Origin: a virus
IMG/VR virus record: IMGVR_UViG_3300042475_003740
Coordinates: 1-60,277 of that record
DNA length: 60,277 bases
Reading direction: 5' to 3' (one strand)
Part shown: positions 24,490 to 31,697 of the stretch, one piece after another
How the letters are laid out: the number at the start of each line of letters is the position of its first letter
How positions within the stretch are numbered: the stretch's first letter is position 1
Translations under genes and position numbers: made by a program
The notes under the pieces: generated by a model
What the model saw: the letters and a program-made list of their open reading frames with translations, nothing else
Database searches by the model: none
Told to the model about the DNA's origin: nothing

Positions 24490-25548
24490 CGGTGGGGCTG
24501 GGCGCCAGCAGGATGGCATCGTCAGCGACCAGGGCCAGCCGTACCGGCGGCGGATGATCGCGGCCGACGGGCTCCAGTACATCGAAGAACGCCATGGCGA
24601 ACGGCGGGAACCGCTCAACGTCGAGCAGCGCGAGCATGGCGGCACCGGCGGCCGGCGGCGGGCCCTGGCTGGCCTGCTGCTGGCGGAACAGATACAGGTC
24701 GTCCAGTGACGGGATCTGCCCGGCGTTGGTGGCGTTGACGGCCACCAGGCGTTGATGGAGGAAGGCGATCGGCTGCTCCTGGAGGTGCAGCAGGTTCAGC
24801 CGGTCCTCTTCGCCCCGGCGGATCGCTTCGAAGGTGTAGTCGATCGGCGTGAACGCGAACCGCTCGGGGCTGAAGGCAGGGTCGGCGGGCCAGAGGGTGC
24901 GGGCTCGCCAGAAGATGTCGGCCCAGTCGATGCCTCCACCGTCACCTCCATCGGCGGGGGCGGCTCCGCGGCGGGCGGCGGCGCGAGCTTTCCCAGGTCG
25001 GCGATCATCCCCTCCACGATCTCCTCGGTGCTGCGCTGCGGGATGCCGTGGTCGCGCTCATCATCAAGGAAGGTGGCGAGCGCCGCGATGATCGGCTGCG
25101 GCAGCTGGGCCTCGGTGTCGGCATCGCACCAGCCGCTCTGGCCTGCGACGCGGAAGCGGACGGCAGCGGTGGCCTTGCGGATCTGCTGTTCCTGCAGCTC
25201 AGCGGTGAGGCTGCATTCAGCGGCGGCGATCAGGCGGCCATGGCGGAGCATGGCCCGGCGCTCAGCAGCGGTGAGCGTCGCGGTGCCCGGCAGCATCCGG
25301 GAAGTGAGGATGCGCACGGCAGAGGATTCGGCCTGAACGTCCTCGAAGCCGTCACCGATCAGCGCATCAGCCAGCAGGCCCGCTTCAGCGTTGAAGGCGT
25401 GCTGGTACCGGTGGGCGGCGATGTGGATCACCTCCCCGGCCAGCAGGGCGCCGCGGATCGGTAGCTCGATGGTCACCGGCTGATCGCCGACCGTCGTCTC
25501 GATGACACGGGTCTGCGGATCGCCCTGGGCGAAGGGGAACGGCGGCAT
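24296..25548 (-). CDS. tail assembly chaperone GT (made by -1 frameshift)
   Basis: If ribosomes shift by -1 at GGGAAAG (24994-24988), translation that began at 25548 continues through the second frame to 24296, giving about 417 residues. The second frame encodes IDWADIFWRARTLWPADPAF, EEDRLNLLHLQEQPIAFLHQ, then VNATNAGQIPSLDDLYLFRQ and has no convincing start of its own (a GTG at 24745 is internal). G and GT proteins chaperone the tape measure and tube during tail assembly. This gene lies before the tail tube gene, whereas G/GT usually lies after it. Confidence 0.65.
24796..25548 (-). CDS. tail assembly chaperone G
   Basis: A 250-residue zero-frame product. Residues 1-185 form the shared domain (VTIELPIRGALLAGEVIHIA, RHGRLIAAAECSLTAELQEQ, LDDERDHGIPQRSTEEIVEG); after the slippery site the zero frame runs into a low-complexity Pro/Ser/Arg tail, as expected when the conserved sequence moves to the other frame. 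Confidence 0.65.
   Translation of the reverse strand: MPPFPFAQGDPQTRVIETTVGDQPVTIELPIRGALLAGEVIHIAAHRYQHAFNAEAGLLADALIGDGFEDVQAESSAVRILTSRMLPGTATLTAAERRAMLRHGRLIAAAECSLTAELQEQQIRKATAAVRFRVAGQSGWCDADTEAQLPQPIIAALATFLDDERDHGIPQRSTEEIVEGMIADLGKLAPPPAAEPPPPMEVTVEASTGPTSSGEPAPSGPPTLPSAPSGSRSRRSTTPSKRSAGAKRTG
24988..24994 (-). promoter_or_regulatory. slippery heptamer GGGAAAG for -1 frameshift
   Basis: In the zero frame the codons read CTG GGA AAG, so G-GGA-AAG is in the exact phase for -1 slippage. It is the same heptamer as in the lambda G/GT genes. The -1 frame is open from here to 24296. Confidence 0.7.
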
Positions 25549-25769
25549 GGTGCCGGAGGTGGTGGGGGTGCCTCAGGTTTCCGGCTGTCAGCGGTGGGCC
25601 CGCATGTACCCCAACCATCAGCCGCCGCGACGGTCTCCCCCCGCGCGAACGCCTCGATCACCCAGCTACCGGTGCCGATCGGCACACCGGTGCGGAAGTT
25701 TGCGGGCGCCGCCACCGGCTGGGGGATCAGCAGCCGCAGGTTGGCGTAGGGGGCGAAGTCGGTGGGCAT
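25473..25769 (-). pseudogene. truncated duplicate of the 27233-27721 / 26724-27236 gene pair
   Basis: The first 45 codons (MPTDFAPYANLRLLIPQPVA...) are almost identical in DNA to the start of the gene at 27721. The sequence then jumps to the last nine codons of the neighbouring gp10-like gene (WLGYMRAHR plus stop at 25590-25617, in another frame) and to the same junction motif that follows the intact copy. The frame therefore runs on into unrelated residues and into the chaperone start. It is the scar of a duplication with an internal deletion; the AUG is still coupled to the stop at 25769. Confidence 0.7.
25570..25584 (-). repeat. junction motif copy
   Basis: CCGGAAACCTGAGGC (minus strand), identical to the copy at 26706-26720; together they bracket the basic-protein gene 25769-26686 and the truncated duplicate. 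Confidence 0.55.
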
Positions 25770-26686
25770 CAGCGGCGGCGGCGGCGAGGAGTCGGATTCC
25801 TGCTGTAAAAGTCCTCAGCCTTTCTTAGTGTTCGGATGCTCTTTTCCATTTTTGCTACTTTTTTCATCGCAGGGCTGTTGCGACGAAGATCCTTGCCGCT
25901 CAAATTGCCAATGGCTTCAGTACGTCTTGCGCCAAGCGCCGTCGCTTTTGTTGCCGCTCTGTCGGCTCTTGTAAATTGCTTTCTTGCGCCGCGTGACGGA
26001 CCGAGCCTTGATTGTCCGCTGAAATTAAATTTTGAGCCGCTTCTAACCTTATCGACTCCGTCAAACAAGTTTCTTTGTTGAGAAGTTCGATACCTGATCT
26101 TCAGGGAGCCCTGCTTAAGCATCGGGCCATACGAGCCAGGGGCTTCTCTCCCTGTTTCGATCAGTTTCCGAGCCCTTTCCCTTTGTGCTGCCGTCGCCTG
26201 CTTCCGAGTCCGCCCTGTGGCGGCGATAGAAGTCGCCCCCGCCTTCGTCCCCACCGGCTTCCGCTTCTGCCCGGCAATCCGTTTCTGAGCCCTCTCCAGC
26301 CGTTTTTGCGCGTTCTCGGCCGGCGCCGGCTTGCCGTCCCAACTGCGAGCCCCTTTGTTCAGCCCGGCCTTCTGACGACGCTCGATGTTCTTGCTTGTGG
26401 CGTTCTGGAGTCTCGCCGTCTCCACGTCGCTCTTGCGGATCATCCCCGCCCCTGCCAGCCGCACCGGGCCCTTGGCCACCACCTTCCCCCGCCGCTTCCC
26501 ACTGGCCGTCCTGAGCCGTCCCCCGCGAGCGGTAGCACCGTCACCACCAACGCTGGTGATCCTGCCGGAGTTGTCCCTGGTCAGGCGGTTCTTGCCGCGC
26601 TTCACCATCCTGGTGGCGGGCCTGCCGCTGCCACCACCACCAGAGGCGAACCGACCTCTGTTGTCCCTCTTGTAGGTGCGAGCCAC
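25769..26686 (-). CDS. highly basic protein with MARTYKRDNRGRF head
   Basis: A 305-residue protein extremely rich in Arg/Lys with no hydrophobic core. The first 15 residues (MARTYKRDNRGRFAS) match those of the + strand gene at 28296 (MARTYRRDGRGRFSS), although the rest differs. The last residues are PTPRRRRR. It looks like a DNA- or capsid-interacting basic protein or a tagged cargo protein. Its second half is AT-richer than the neighbours. It is inserted between an intact gene pair and a truncated duplicate of that pair, with the same junction motif at both sides, as expected of a late arrival. Confidence 0.55.
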   Translation of the reverse strand: MARTYKRDNRGRFASGGGGSGRPATRMVKRGKNRLTRDNSGRITSVGGDGATARGGRLRTASGKRRGKVVAKGPVRLAGAGMIRKSDVETARLQNATSKNIERRQKAGLNKGARSWDGKPAPAENAQKRLERAQKRIAGQKRKPVGTKAGATSIAATGRTRKQATAAQRERARKLIETGREAPGSYGPMLKQGSLKIRYRTSQQRNLFDGVDKVRSGSKFNFSGQSRLGPSRGARKQFTRADRAATKATALGARRTEAIGNLSGKDLRRNSPAMKKVAKMEKSIRTLRKAEDFYSRNPTPRRRRR

Positions 26687-26705
26687 GGCGAAGCGTCAGT
26701 GCGTT

Positions 26706-26720
26706 GCCTCAGGTTTCCGG
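26706..26720 (-). repeat. junction motif copy
   Basis: CCGGAAACCTGAGGC (minus strand) between the gp10-like gene and the basic-protein gene. Confidence 0.55.
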
Positions 26721-26723
26721 CTG

Positions 26724-27236
26724 TCAGCGGCGAGCCCGCATGTAGCCGAGCCAGACGTTTTGGAGCCGCTCGCCGAGGTTGTAGACCTGCACGCCGGGGA
26801 CGTTCTCCTGCCCCATCACGGCGCGGGTCCAGGGGCGGGCGGGGAGGTGCACGCGGCGGGCTTTCCTGTTGCCCCAGGGATAGATCATCGCCCCCTCATG
26901 CACGGCGGTGGCATAGTCAGCCGACCAGGCGAAGGTGGCCTCGTACGGGCCGCTCATCCGCCAACTGCCGGTCTGGCGCAGGTTGCCCGAGTCGATGATG
27001 TTGCGGGGGCTGCCGCCACGGATGCCCTCGCCCCTGTTGTAGCTGGCGATCTTCTCCGCCAGCGTGGCGCCGTTCAGCTTCCGGGTCGGCAGGTCGCGGG
27101 GCCACTGCCAGGCCTTGGCCGTGAAGCTCTGCTGAAACGCCCCGTTCAGCTCTGCCATCACCACCCTGGTGGCTGCCCGTGCCGCCTGCTCAGCCTGTAC
27201 CCGGAGGCTGCCGGTGACGGTGACGCGGGTGCTCAT
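26724..27236 (-). CDS. head-tail connector / HK97 gp10-like protein
   Basis: A 170-residue protein. The segment NIIDSGNLRQTGSWRMSG, then YEATFAWSADYATAVHEG and RPWTRAVMG is the pattern of the HK97-gp10-like/neck protein family: an S/T-G-x-L turn, then a Y-A-x-x-x-x-H-E-G motif and a final R-P-W. It joins head to tail. Overlaps the preceding gene by 4 nt. Confidence 0.7.
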   Translation of the reverse strand: MSTRVTVTGSLRVQAEQAARAATRVVMAELNGAFQQSFTAKAWQWPRDLPTRKLNGATLAEKIASYNRGEGIRGGSPRNIIDSGNLRQTGSWRMSGPYEATFAWSADYATAVHEGAMIYPWGNRKARRVHLPARPWTRAVMGQENVPGVQVYNLGERLQNVWLGYMRARR

Positions 27237-27721
27237 GCTGCTACCTGCAGCTCGACGGTGATCGCATCGCCGAGCACCTCGCGCAGCTCTGCGCCGATCC
27301 CACCAGGGCCGTAGCTGCCGGCCAGGCCCAGGATGGTGGCCTCCCCCTGCTGACCACTGGCCGCGATCGTCGGCAGGCTGGGCAGCACCCCGAGGAACCC
27401 CCGGCCGCCCATCCCGGTGAGCAGCCCCGCGGGGGCCAGGCCGGTGTCAGTCCAGGTGAATGCCGAGCGGGCCGCCAGCCAGGAGGTGTTTGCCGGCAGG
27501 GTGGCCCAGGCGGTGATGTAGCCGGCGAGGGTGCGCACGCTCGGGTCGATGCTGGGCAGGGGAGCGCCGGGCGTGCCGGCAGCCTGCTGGGCCCGGGCGA
27601 AGCACTCGATCACCCAGCTACCGGTGCCGATCGGCACACCGGTGCGGAAGTTCGCGGGCGCCGCCGCCGGCTGGGGGATCAGCAGCCGCAGGTTGGCGTA
27701 GGGGGCGAAGTCGGTGGGCAT
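27233..27721 (-). CDS. connector-region protein
   Basis: A 162-residue protein (MPTDFAPYANLRLLIPQPAA...). Ala/Gly/Pro-rich with beta segments; the 4-nt overlap with the gp10-like gene and 3-nt gap from the previous gene mark it as a tail-completion or connector component. A nearly identical N-terminal fragment lies at 25769. No family recognised with certainty. Confidence 0.5.
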   Translation of the reverse strand: MPTDFAPYANLRLLIPQPAAAPANFRTGVPIGTGSWVIECFARAQQAAGTPGAPLPSIDPSVRTLAGYITAWATLPANTSWLAARSAFTWTDTGLAPAGLLTGMGGRGFLGVLPSLPTIAASGQQGEATILGLAGSYGPGGIGAELREVLGDAITVELQVAA

Positions 27722-27724
27722 GGC

Positions 27725-28225
27725 TCAGCTCCGCAGCAGCCGTGCATCCCCGCCATCCCCGTCGTAGGGCTTGATGCCGAGGGTCTGGAAAATCTTCCGC
27801 TTCAGATCCGCCACCCGGGCGTGGAGCACCCCACCTGCGGTGGAGTCGCCGCGGGTGCCGGCCTGGTAGGCGACCTTCAACAGCGAGCTGTCCCACTCGA
27901 GCACGTCCGCCTTGGTCTGCCGGTCCTGGCGGGTGAGGGTGACGCCCGGCGTGGGGCCTTCGTAGCTCTGGACGTTGCCGAGGTGGGCGGTGCCGTTTGA
28001 CACCTTCGTCGCCCAGCTGGCCTCCAGGGTTTCCACCTCATCGATCCAGGCCTGCACCTGGGTGACGGTGACGGCCGACACCTCCGCAACGCGATTCATG
28101 ATCGCGGTCAGCTGCGTCAGGTTGTAGGCCGACAGGGGCCAGAGCGCATACCCCCGGATTAGCTCCCGGTCGTTCTTCGGGCTGGTGCGCCAGGCGGCAT
28201 TGAGGGCAGGGATGGTGGCCGGCAT
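27725..28225 (-). CDS. head-tail connector region protein
   Basis: A 166-residue mainly helical protein (LNAAWRTSPKNDRELIRGYA, VTVTQVQAWIDEVETLEASW). Helical proteins at this position between portal and tail genes are often adaptor proteins. The assignment is by position only. Its start lies 24 nt from an inverted repeat made of two junction motifs. Confidence 0.45.
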   Translation of the reverse strand: MPATIPALNAAWRTSPKNDRELIRGYALWPLSAYNLTQLTAIMNRVAEVSAVTVTQVQAWIDEVETLEASWATKVSNGTAHLGNVQSYEGPTPGVTLTRQDRQTKADVLEWDSSLLKVAYQAGTRGDSTAGGVLHARVADLKRKIFQTLGIKPYDGDGGDARLLRS

Positions 28226-28248
28226 CGTCTGGCGCGGGGCGTTGGCTC

Positions 28249-28274
28249 AGGTTTCCGGCCCTCACCGGAAACCT
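28249..28274. repeat. inverted pair of junction motifs between divergent genes
   Basis: AGGTTTCCGG and CCGGAAACCT form a perfect 10-bp inverted repeat with a CCCTCA loop, between the divergent genes starting at 28225 and 28296. Each arm is a core of the CCGGAAASCTNAGSC motif. Confidence 0.65.
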
Positions 28275-28295
28275 CACCACAGCAGCACCCTGGGG

Positions 28296-28706
28296 ATGGC
28301 CCGAACCTACCGACGCGACGGCAGAGGCCGTTTCAGCTCCACCGGCGGATCGCTGAAAGCCCGCTCCAGTGCCAGGGCCAGCCGCCAGAAGCTCGCCGCG
28401 GCACAGGCTGCCGGGAAGCCCGCCGCCTCGATCCGGGCGCAGAAGGGTGCCGTCACTCGCACCACCAAGGCGGCGAAGGCTGCGAGGGTTGAGAACCGCC
28501 GGACGCTGGGGGCGAAGCGCTCCGGGGTGGTGGCGAAACCGAAGGGCCTGAAGCCCGGCGCACTGGCCGCCAGCCAGGCACGGAAAGCCGCACGTCGGCA
28601 GCCTCCTGCTGCAGTTCGTGCGCTGGCCAGGGCCGGTGCCGCCACGTTCGTCGCCGGGCAGATGGCGCGGGCGCGGGTTGACCGGATGCTGCGGCGCCGC
28701 CGCTGA
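28296..28706 (+). CDS. basic protein with MARTYRRDGRGRF head, + strand cassette
   Basis: A 136-residue Arg/Lys/Ala-rich protein on the + strand within a minus-strand structural operon. Its head (MARTYRRDGRGRFSSTGG) matches that of 25769-26686. The end is RARVDRMLRRRR. The gene is bracketed by directly repeated junction motifs (28265 and 28708). It may bind DNA, or the shared head may be a targeting or packaging tag; both ideas are inference. Confidence 0.55.
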   Translation: MARTYRRDGRGRFSSTGGSLKARSSARASRQKLAAAQAAGKPAASIRAQKGAVTRTTKAAKAARVENRRTLGAKRSGVVAKPKGLKPGALAASQARKAARRQPPAAVRALARAGAATFVAGQMARARVDRMLRRRR

Positions 28707-28707
28707 C

Positions 28708-28722
28708 CCGGAAACCTAAGCC
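28708..28722 (+). repeat. junction motif copy
   Basis: CCGGAAACCTAAGCC directly after the stop of the 28296-28706 cassette, in the same orientation as the copy before it. Confidence 0.55.
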
Positions 28723-28742
28723 GCCCCCCACCCACCAATCCC

Positions 28743-28955
28743 ATGCCCTCCCCCGTCACCGCCGTCGGCCGCCTGCTCCAGCCCCGTAACGGCGAGCCGC
28801 GCCGCCATCGAGTGATCGCTGTGGCACCCAGCGGCAAGGTCCGCACCGTGATCGATCGGGAGGTTCAGGCGCCGGTCGGATGCCCACCAGAGGCGTGCGG
28901 TCAGCCATTGCCATCGCCCCCCGCCCACTGCTCAATCCACACGTCCGGCTGGTAG
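28743..28955 (+). CDS. small hypothetical + strand protein
   Basis: A 70-residue basic protein (MPSPVTAVGRLLQPRNGEPR...). The first half looks like a small beta domain (HRVIAVAPSGKVRTVIDREV). Its end overlaps the minus-strand gene ending at 28901 by 55 nt. Weakly supported; follows a CCACCCACCAATCCC leader typical of this genome. Confidence 0.35.
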   Translation: MPSPVTAVGRLLQPRNGEPRRHRVIAVAPSGKVRTVIDREVQAPVGCPPEACGQPLPSPPAHCSIHTSGW

Positions 28956-29578
28956 CGGTTGCCCTCCAGCCACAGCTCCTTCAGCTCCGATGGGCTGTAG
29001 GCCGCGCCACCCGCCAAGACACGGAACAGGGAGCCGCCGCCACGTCGGTGCAGGTCGGCAAACTCCCGTTCCGGGTCGAGGCCCTCGCGCTCGATCCGCT
29101 CCCACACCTCGCGGCGCCAACGGGTAGAGAGGGCCGCCGCCTGGCGGGTGGACATCTGCGGCGGGCGCTGGATCGTGAACAGCAGCGGCACGGGGCGCAC
29201 GCCGGTGTAGCAGGCCCAGAGTTCCAGCGGGCCCCACGCCGGGCAGTCGTTGTCGCCGATCGGTCGGCCCAGCTCCAACTGACGCAGCAGGGTTGGATCA
29301 CCAGGGTGGCCCCAGTCCTGTTCGGCGGTGCGGCGGTTCAGCTCTGCCAGCTGGAAGAACGCCCGCTGCCGCAGCTCGCCCGCCTTGCCTTGCTCGATCA
29401 CCGAGAGGTTCCCGTAGGAGATCGCCAGCTCTGGCATCCCCACGGCCTTGGCCCAACTGCAGAGGGTGTACTGGGTCCAGTTGTTCCGCTTCCGCCAGTT
29501 CAGCAGCATGGCGCCGAACGCCAGGCGGGCTTCCGGCTGGCGGGCGATGAAGTCGTGGTAGGCGGTGGGGCTAGGCAT
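28901..29578 (-). CDS. phage protein with HTH-like N-terminal half
   Basis: A 225-residue protein starting at the ATG at 29578. Residues 20-70 (FGAMLLNWRKRNNWTQYTLC, ISYGNLSVIEQGKAGELRQR) have the spacing of an XRE-type HTH. The second half (WGPLELWACYTGVRPVPLLF, REVWERIEREGLDPEREFAD) is helical and unknown. It could be a regulator or a morphogenesis protein adopted from one. Confidence 0.5.
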   Translation of the reverse strand: MPSPTAYHDFIARQPEARLAFGAMLLNWRKRNNWTQYTLCSWAKAVGMPELAISYGNLSVIEQGKAGELRQRAFFQLAELNRRTAEQDWGHPGDPTLLRQLELGRPIGDNDCPAWGPLELWACYTGVRPVPLLFTIQRPPQMSTRQAAALSTRWRREVWERIEREGLDPEREFADLHRRGGGSLFRVLAGGAAYSPSELKELWLEGNRYQPDVWIEQWAGGDGNG

Positions 29579-29885
29579 CTTCGCCCCCCTGCTGAAACTG
29601 CGGCAGCCACTCCCCCTGCTCATCAGTGAACCCCGCCTCGCGCAGGAACTGCCGGGCGGCTGCGGCATCCCCCGCCAAGGCGCGGTCGAGCAGGGTGGGG
29701 GCGGTGAGGTCGGCGGCCAGCTGCTCCAGCCGGTCTTGGGGGATGGCGTAGAAGCTCTCTGCGTCTTGCTCGGTGGCTTTGATGTGCAGCAGCACCTGGG
29801 CCAGGCCGTGGCGGATGGAGAAGCCGCCGTCCCACTTCGTGGCGCCCTCGTTGAACTCATCGATGAGGCGTTGGGCACGGGTCAT
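29571..29885 (-). CDS. small phage protein
   Basis: A 104-residue acidic helical protein (MTRAQRLIDEFNEGATKWDG...). Overlaps its neighbours by 8 and 4 nt. No family recognised. Confidence 0.5.
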   Translation of the reverse strand: MTRAQRLIDEFNEGATKWDGGFSIRHGLAQVLLHIKATEQDAESFYAIPQDRLEQLAADLTAPTLLDRALAGDAAAARQFLREAGFTDEQGEWLPQFQQGGEDA

Positions 29886-30172
29886 GGGGCGGCCCATAGC
29901 TCGGCGGCGATGGCGAAGAATTTATTTCGCGCAACTTCTAGCGCTAGATCGGCTTCAAACTTGCTGGGCTTCAAAAACAATTCATCTTCCAGCACTACCT
30001 GATCCGCAGCAGCACGCAAAGCGGCGGCGGCGATGTCGCGGGTCAGCGGTTCACGGAAGGGGTCGAACGCCAGGCTTGTTGCCTCACGATCGATCGCGCG
30101 GTTACAGGCATCCAGCACCGCCTGAGCAGCGGGGGACAGCGGCGGGCGGTTAGGAGTGGTGGGGTCAGGCAT
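29882..30172 (-). CDS. small phage protein
   Basis: A 96-residue protein (MPDPTTPNRPPLSPAAQAVL...): Pro-rich head, then helices rich in Ala. A typical accessory early-type protein in a chain of overlapping small genes. No family recognised. Confidence 0.5.
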   Translation of the reverse strand: MPDPTTPNRPPLSPAAQAVLDACNRAIDREATSLAFDPFREPLTRDIAAAALRAAADQVVLEDELFLKPSKFEADLALEVARNKFFAIAAELWAAP

Positions 30173-30383
30173 GGGGTGCCTCGGGGTTGACGTGGGCGGG
30201 CAGGCAGCAAACTGTATTTACTACTGATCCTGGGTGATCAAGTATCCATTTTCCGTACTGTTGAAACCAGCAGCGGCCGTCCTCATCGCAATAACCCTCC
30301 CGTTCCCATGGGGAGTATTTAACCCAGCTCAGTCCAGGAGTATCAAGCAACTGTTTGAGCGTGAGTGGCTTGCTGCTGGTCAT
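30165..30383 (-). CDS. small phage protein
   Basis: A 72-residue aromatic- and Cys-rich protein (YSPWEREGYCDEDGRCWFQQ). Overlaps the next gene by 8 nt. The DNA is less GC-rich than average here. No family recognised. Confidence 0.45.
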   Translation of the reverse strand: MTSSKPLTLKQLLDTPGLSWVKYSPWEREGYCDEDGRCWFQQYGKWILDHPGSVVNTVCCLPAHVNPEAPHA

Positions 30384-30592
30384 TTGGCCTCCGGCGAAAG
30401 CTGCCGCAGCTTGACGGCCGTGATCTTGTCCCCGTCGCTGGCAAAAGCGACGGCCTGCTCTCTGGTGTCAAACACGGGAATGAAGCGCTGTGGCCCCCCT
30501 GGTGGTGCTGCCATCGGAATCCCGCCGGCCTCTATACCTTCCCAGGCAATCGCACGCATTACGGCGTAACCAATGGCGGGGTCACGCGACAT
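30380..30592 (-). CDS. small phage protein
   Basis: A 70-residue protein (MSRDPAIGYAVMRAIAWEGI...). The segment FIPVFDTREQAVAFASDGDKI is like small phage proteins that pair with KilA-type genes, but I cannot name a family. Starts within the end of the preceding gene. Confidence 0.45.
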   Translation of the reverse strand: MSRDPAIGYAVMRAIAWEGIEAGGIPMAAPPGGPQRFIPVFDTREQAVAFASDGDKITAVKLRQLSPEAK

Positions 30593-30800
30593 GCCAGCCC
30601 CCGTCACAGTCGTAACTGATCAGGCTCAGCCAGTCCGGCATGAACGGATCGTAGGCCTGCTCGAGGATGGGGCGGAGTTCAGAGGATGAAACCTCAATCG
30701 CTCCGCTTTCGGTGCGCCACTGGTGAAGCGTCTCACCGGCGCCCCAAAGTATGCCACTGAGGGTTCGCTGAAGAATGTCGTCAACAGTTGGAGCGGTCAT
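30582..30800 (-). CDS. small phage protein
   Basis: A 72-residue acidic protein starting at the ATG at 30800 (MTAPTVDDILQRTLSGILWG). No family recognised. Confidence 0.45.
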   Translation of the reverse strand: MTAPTVDDILQRTLSGILWGAGETLHQWRTESGAIEVSSSELRPILEQAYDPFMPDWLSLISYDCDGGWHVA

Positions 30801-30855
30801 TGATGGTGATGGCAATGGGACAGTTGCCGCGATCGGCTCGCGGCGGGCCAGGGGG

Positions 30856-31002
30856 TCAGCGCTTCGGAGCCGACCACGTTTCATGGATCTTGGGATCGCT
30901 GGATCCGGTGATGGCTAGCAACCGGGCATCGAGCTCGCGGTTGGCGCGTGCGCCAAGGGCCTTCATCTGAACCTCGATCTTGCGGAGTTCTGCGGTGGTC
31001 AT
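30856..31002 (-). CDS. small helical protein
   Basis: A 48-residue helical protein (MTTAELRKIEVQMKALGARA...). Short but its codon use and C-rich leader match its neighbours. Confidence 0.4.
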   Translation of the reverse strand: MTTAELRKIEVQMKALGARANRELDARLLAITGSSDPKIHETWSAPKR

Positions 31003-31060
31003 CGGGCTGGTGGTGTGCGGTGGGACGGTGCCGCGATGGGCTCGCGGCGGGCTGTGACGC

Positions 31061-31372
31061 TCAGGCCAGCGCCAGCGCAATCAGCTCCCGCTTCGGGAGG
31101 TTCCGGCGCACGCCGGTGAGCTGCTGCAGCTGCCGACGGGTGAGGGCCTGCAGGTCTGCGGGAACCGGACGCGGCGCGACCGGGGCGGACCCCACCAGCA
31201 GGTGGGCGTAGGCGCGGCCCAGTCGCTCACTGAGCCCCGGCAAGGCATCCCAGCCCCGGCGGGTCAGCCGGCCTGCCAGCAGGGTGAGCACGATGGCGAC
31301 CTGAAGGGCATGCCAGGCGGTGGCGCGGACCTCGGCCCAGTCGATCTGCCGGGTGATGGCGGTGAATTCCAT
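31061..31372 (-). CDS. small membrane-associated protein with C-terminal helix domain
   Basis: A 103-residue protein. A hydrophobic/amphipathic stretch (WHALQVAIVLTLLAGRL) at about residues 20-37 is followed by a basic linker and a C-terminal SAP/HeH-like segment (DLQALTRRQLQQLTGVRRNL, PKRELIALALA) that may bind DNA. First gene after palindrome promoter 31426-31453; leader CCACCACCACGCCACCACC. It may tether nucleic acid to the membrane (inference). Confidence 0.55.
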   Translation of the reverse strand: MEFTAITRQIDWAEVRATAWHALQVAIVLTLLAGRLTRRGWDALPGLSERLGRAYAHLLVGSAPVAPRPVPADLQALTRRQLQQLTGVRRNLPKRELIALALA

Positions 31373-31425
31373 GGTGGTGGCGTGGTGGTGGCATCAGGCC
31401 TGCGCCTGATGGGATTAAGCATAGC

Positions 31426-31453
31426 ACTTATCCGGTCCGGTTGCGCAACCGCA
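31426..31453 (-). promoter_or_regulatory. palindrome promoter for the 31372 operon
   Basis: Minus strand: TGCGGTTGCGCAACCGGA (31453-31436), almost the perfect palindrome, spacer CCGG, hexamer ATAAGT (31431-31426). A TATGCT follows 4 nt later. The leader then forms an ATCAGGC/GCCTGAT hairpin before the CCACC tract. Confidence 0.6.
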
Positions 31454-31648
31454 TCACGCCAGCCGGCTCAGCCACAGCCTTCCCCCGCCGCTGATCGAGG
31501 CGTGGAGGGACAGGGCCACCTTGTGCGCCTGCGCCTCCGGCAGCTCGATTGCCGCATGGCGCAGCGCCTGCCTGGTGGCGTCCTCGTCGCGGGCTGAAAC
31601 ACAGGCATGCGCCAGCAGGAAAGCGGCCAGGTCGTCGGGTAGTTCCAT
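31454..31648 (-). CDS. small helical protein starting at the palindrome
   Basis: A 64-residue protein (MELPDDLAAFLLAHACVSAR...). Its ATG directly abuts the palindrome 31650-31667 and its stop abuts palindrome 31436-31453, so it occupies the whole space between two operators. The leader would be nearly absent. No family recognised. Confidence 0.45.
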   Translation of the reverse strand: MELPDDLAAFLLAHACVSARDEDATRQALRHAAIELPEAQAHKVALSLHASISGGGRLWLSRLA

Positions 31649-31649
31649 T

Positions 31650-31677
31650 GCAGATGCGCAACTGCATGCCTATTGTG
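31650..31677 (+). promoter_or_regulatory. palindrome promoter for the cyAbrB gene
   Basis: Plus strand: TGCAGATGCGCAACTGCA (31650-31667), spacer TGCC, -10-like TATTGT (31672-31677), 20 nt before the ATG at 31698. Confidence 0.6.
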
Positions 31678-31697
31678 GCGGTTCCCACCAGGATTTC

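Noticed and set aside
24296-24745. A separate 149-residue gene starting at a GTG at 24745
   Set aside because: The same frame is open upstream to the GGGAAAG site with sensible sequence, so it is better explained as the second half of the frameshifted GT protein.
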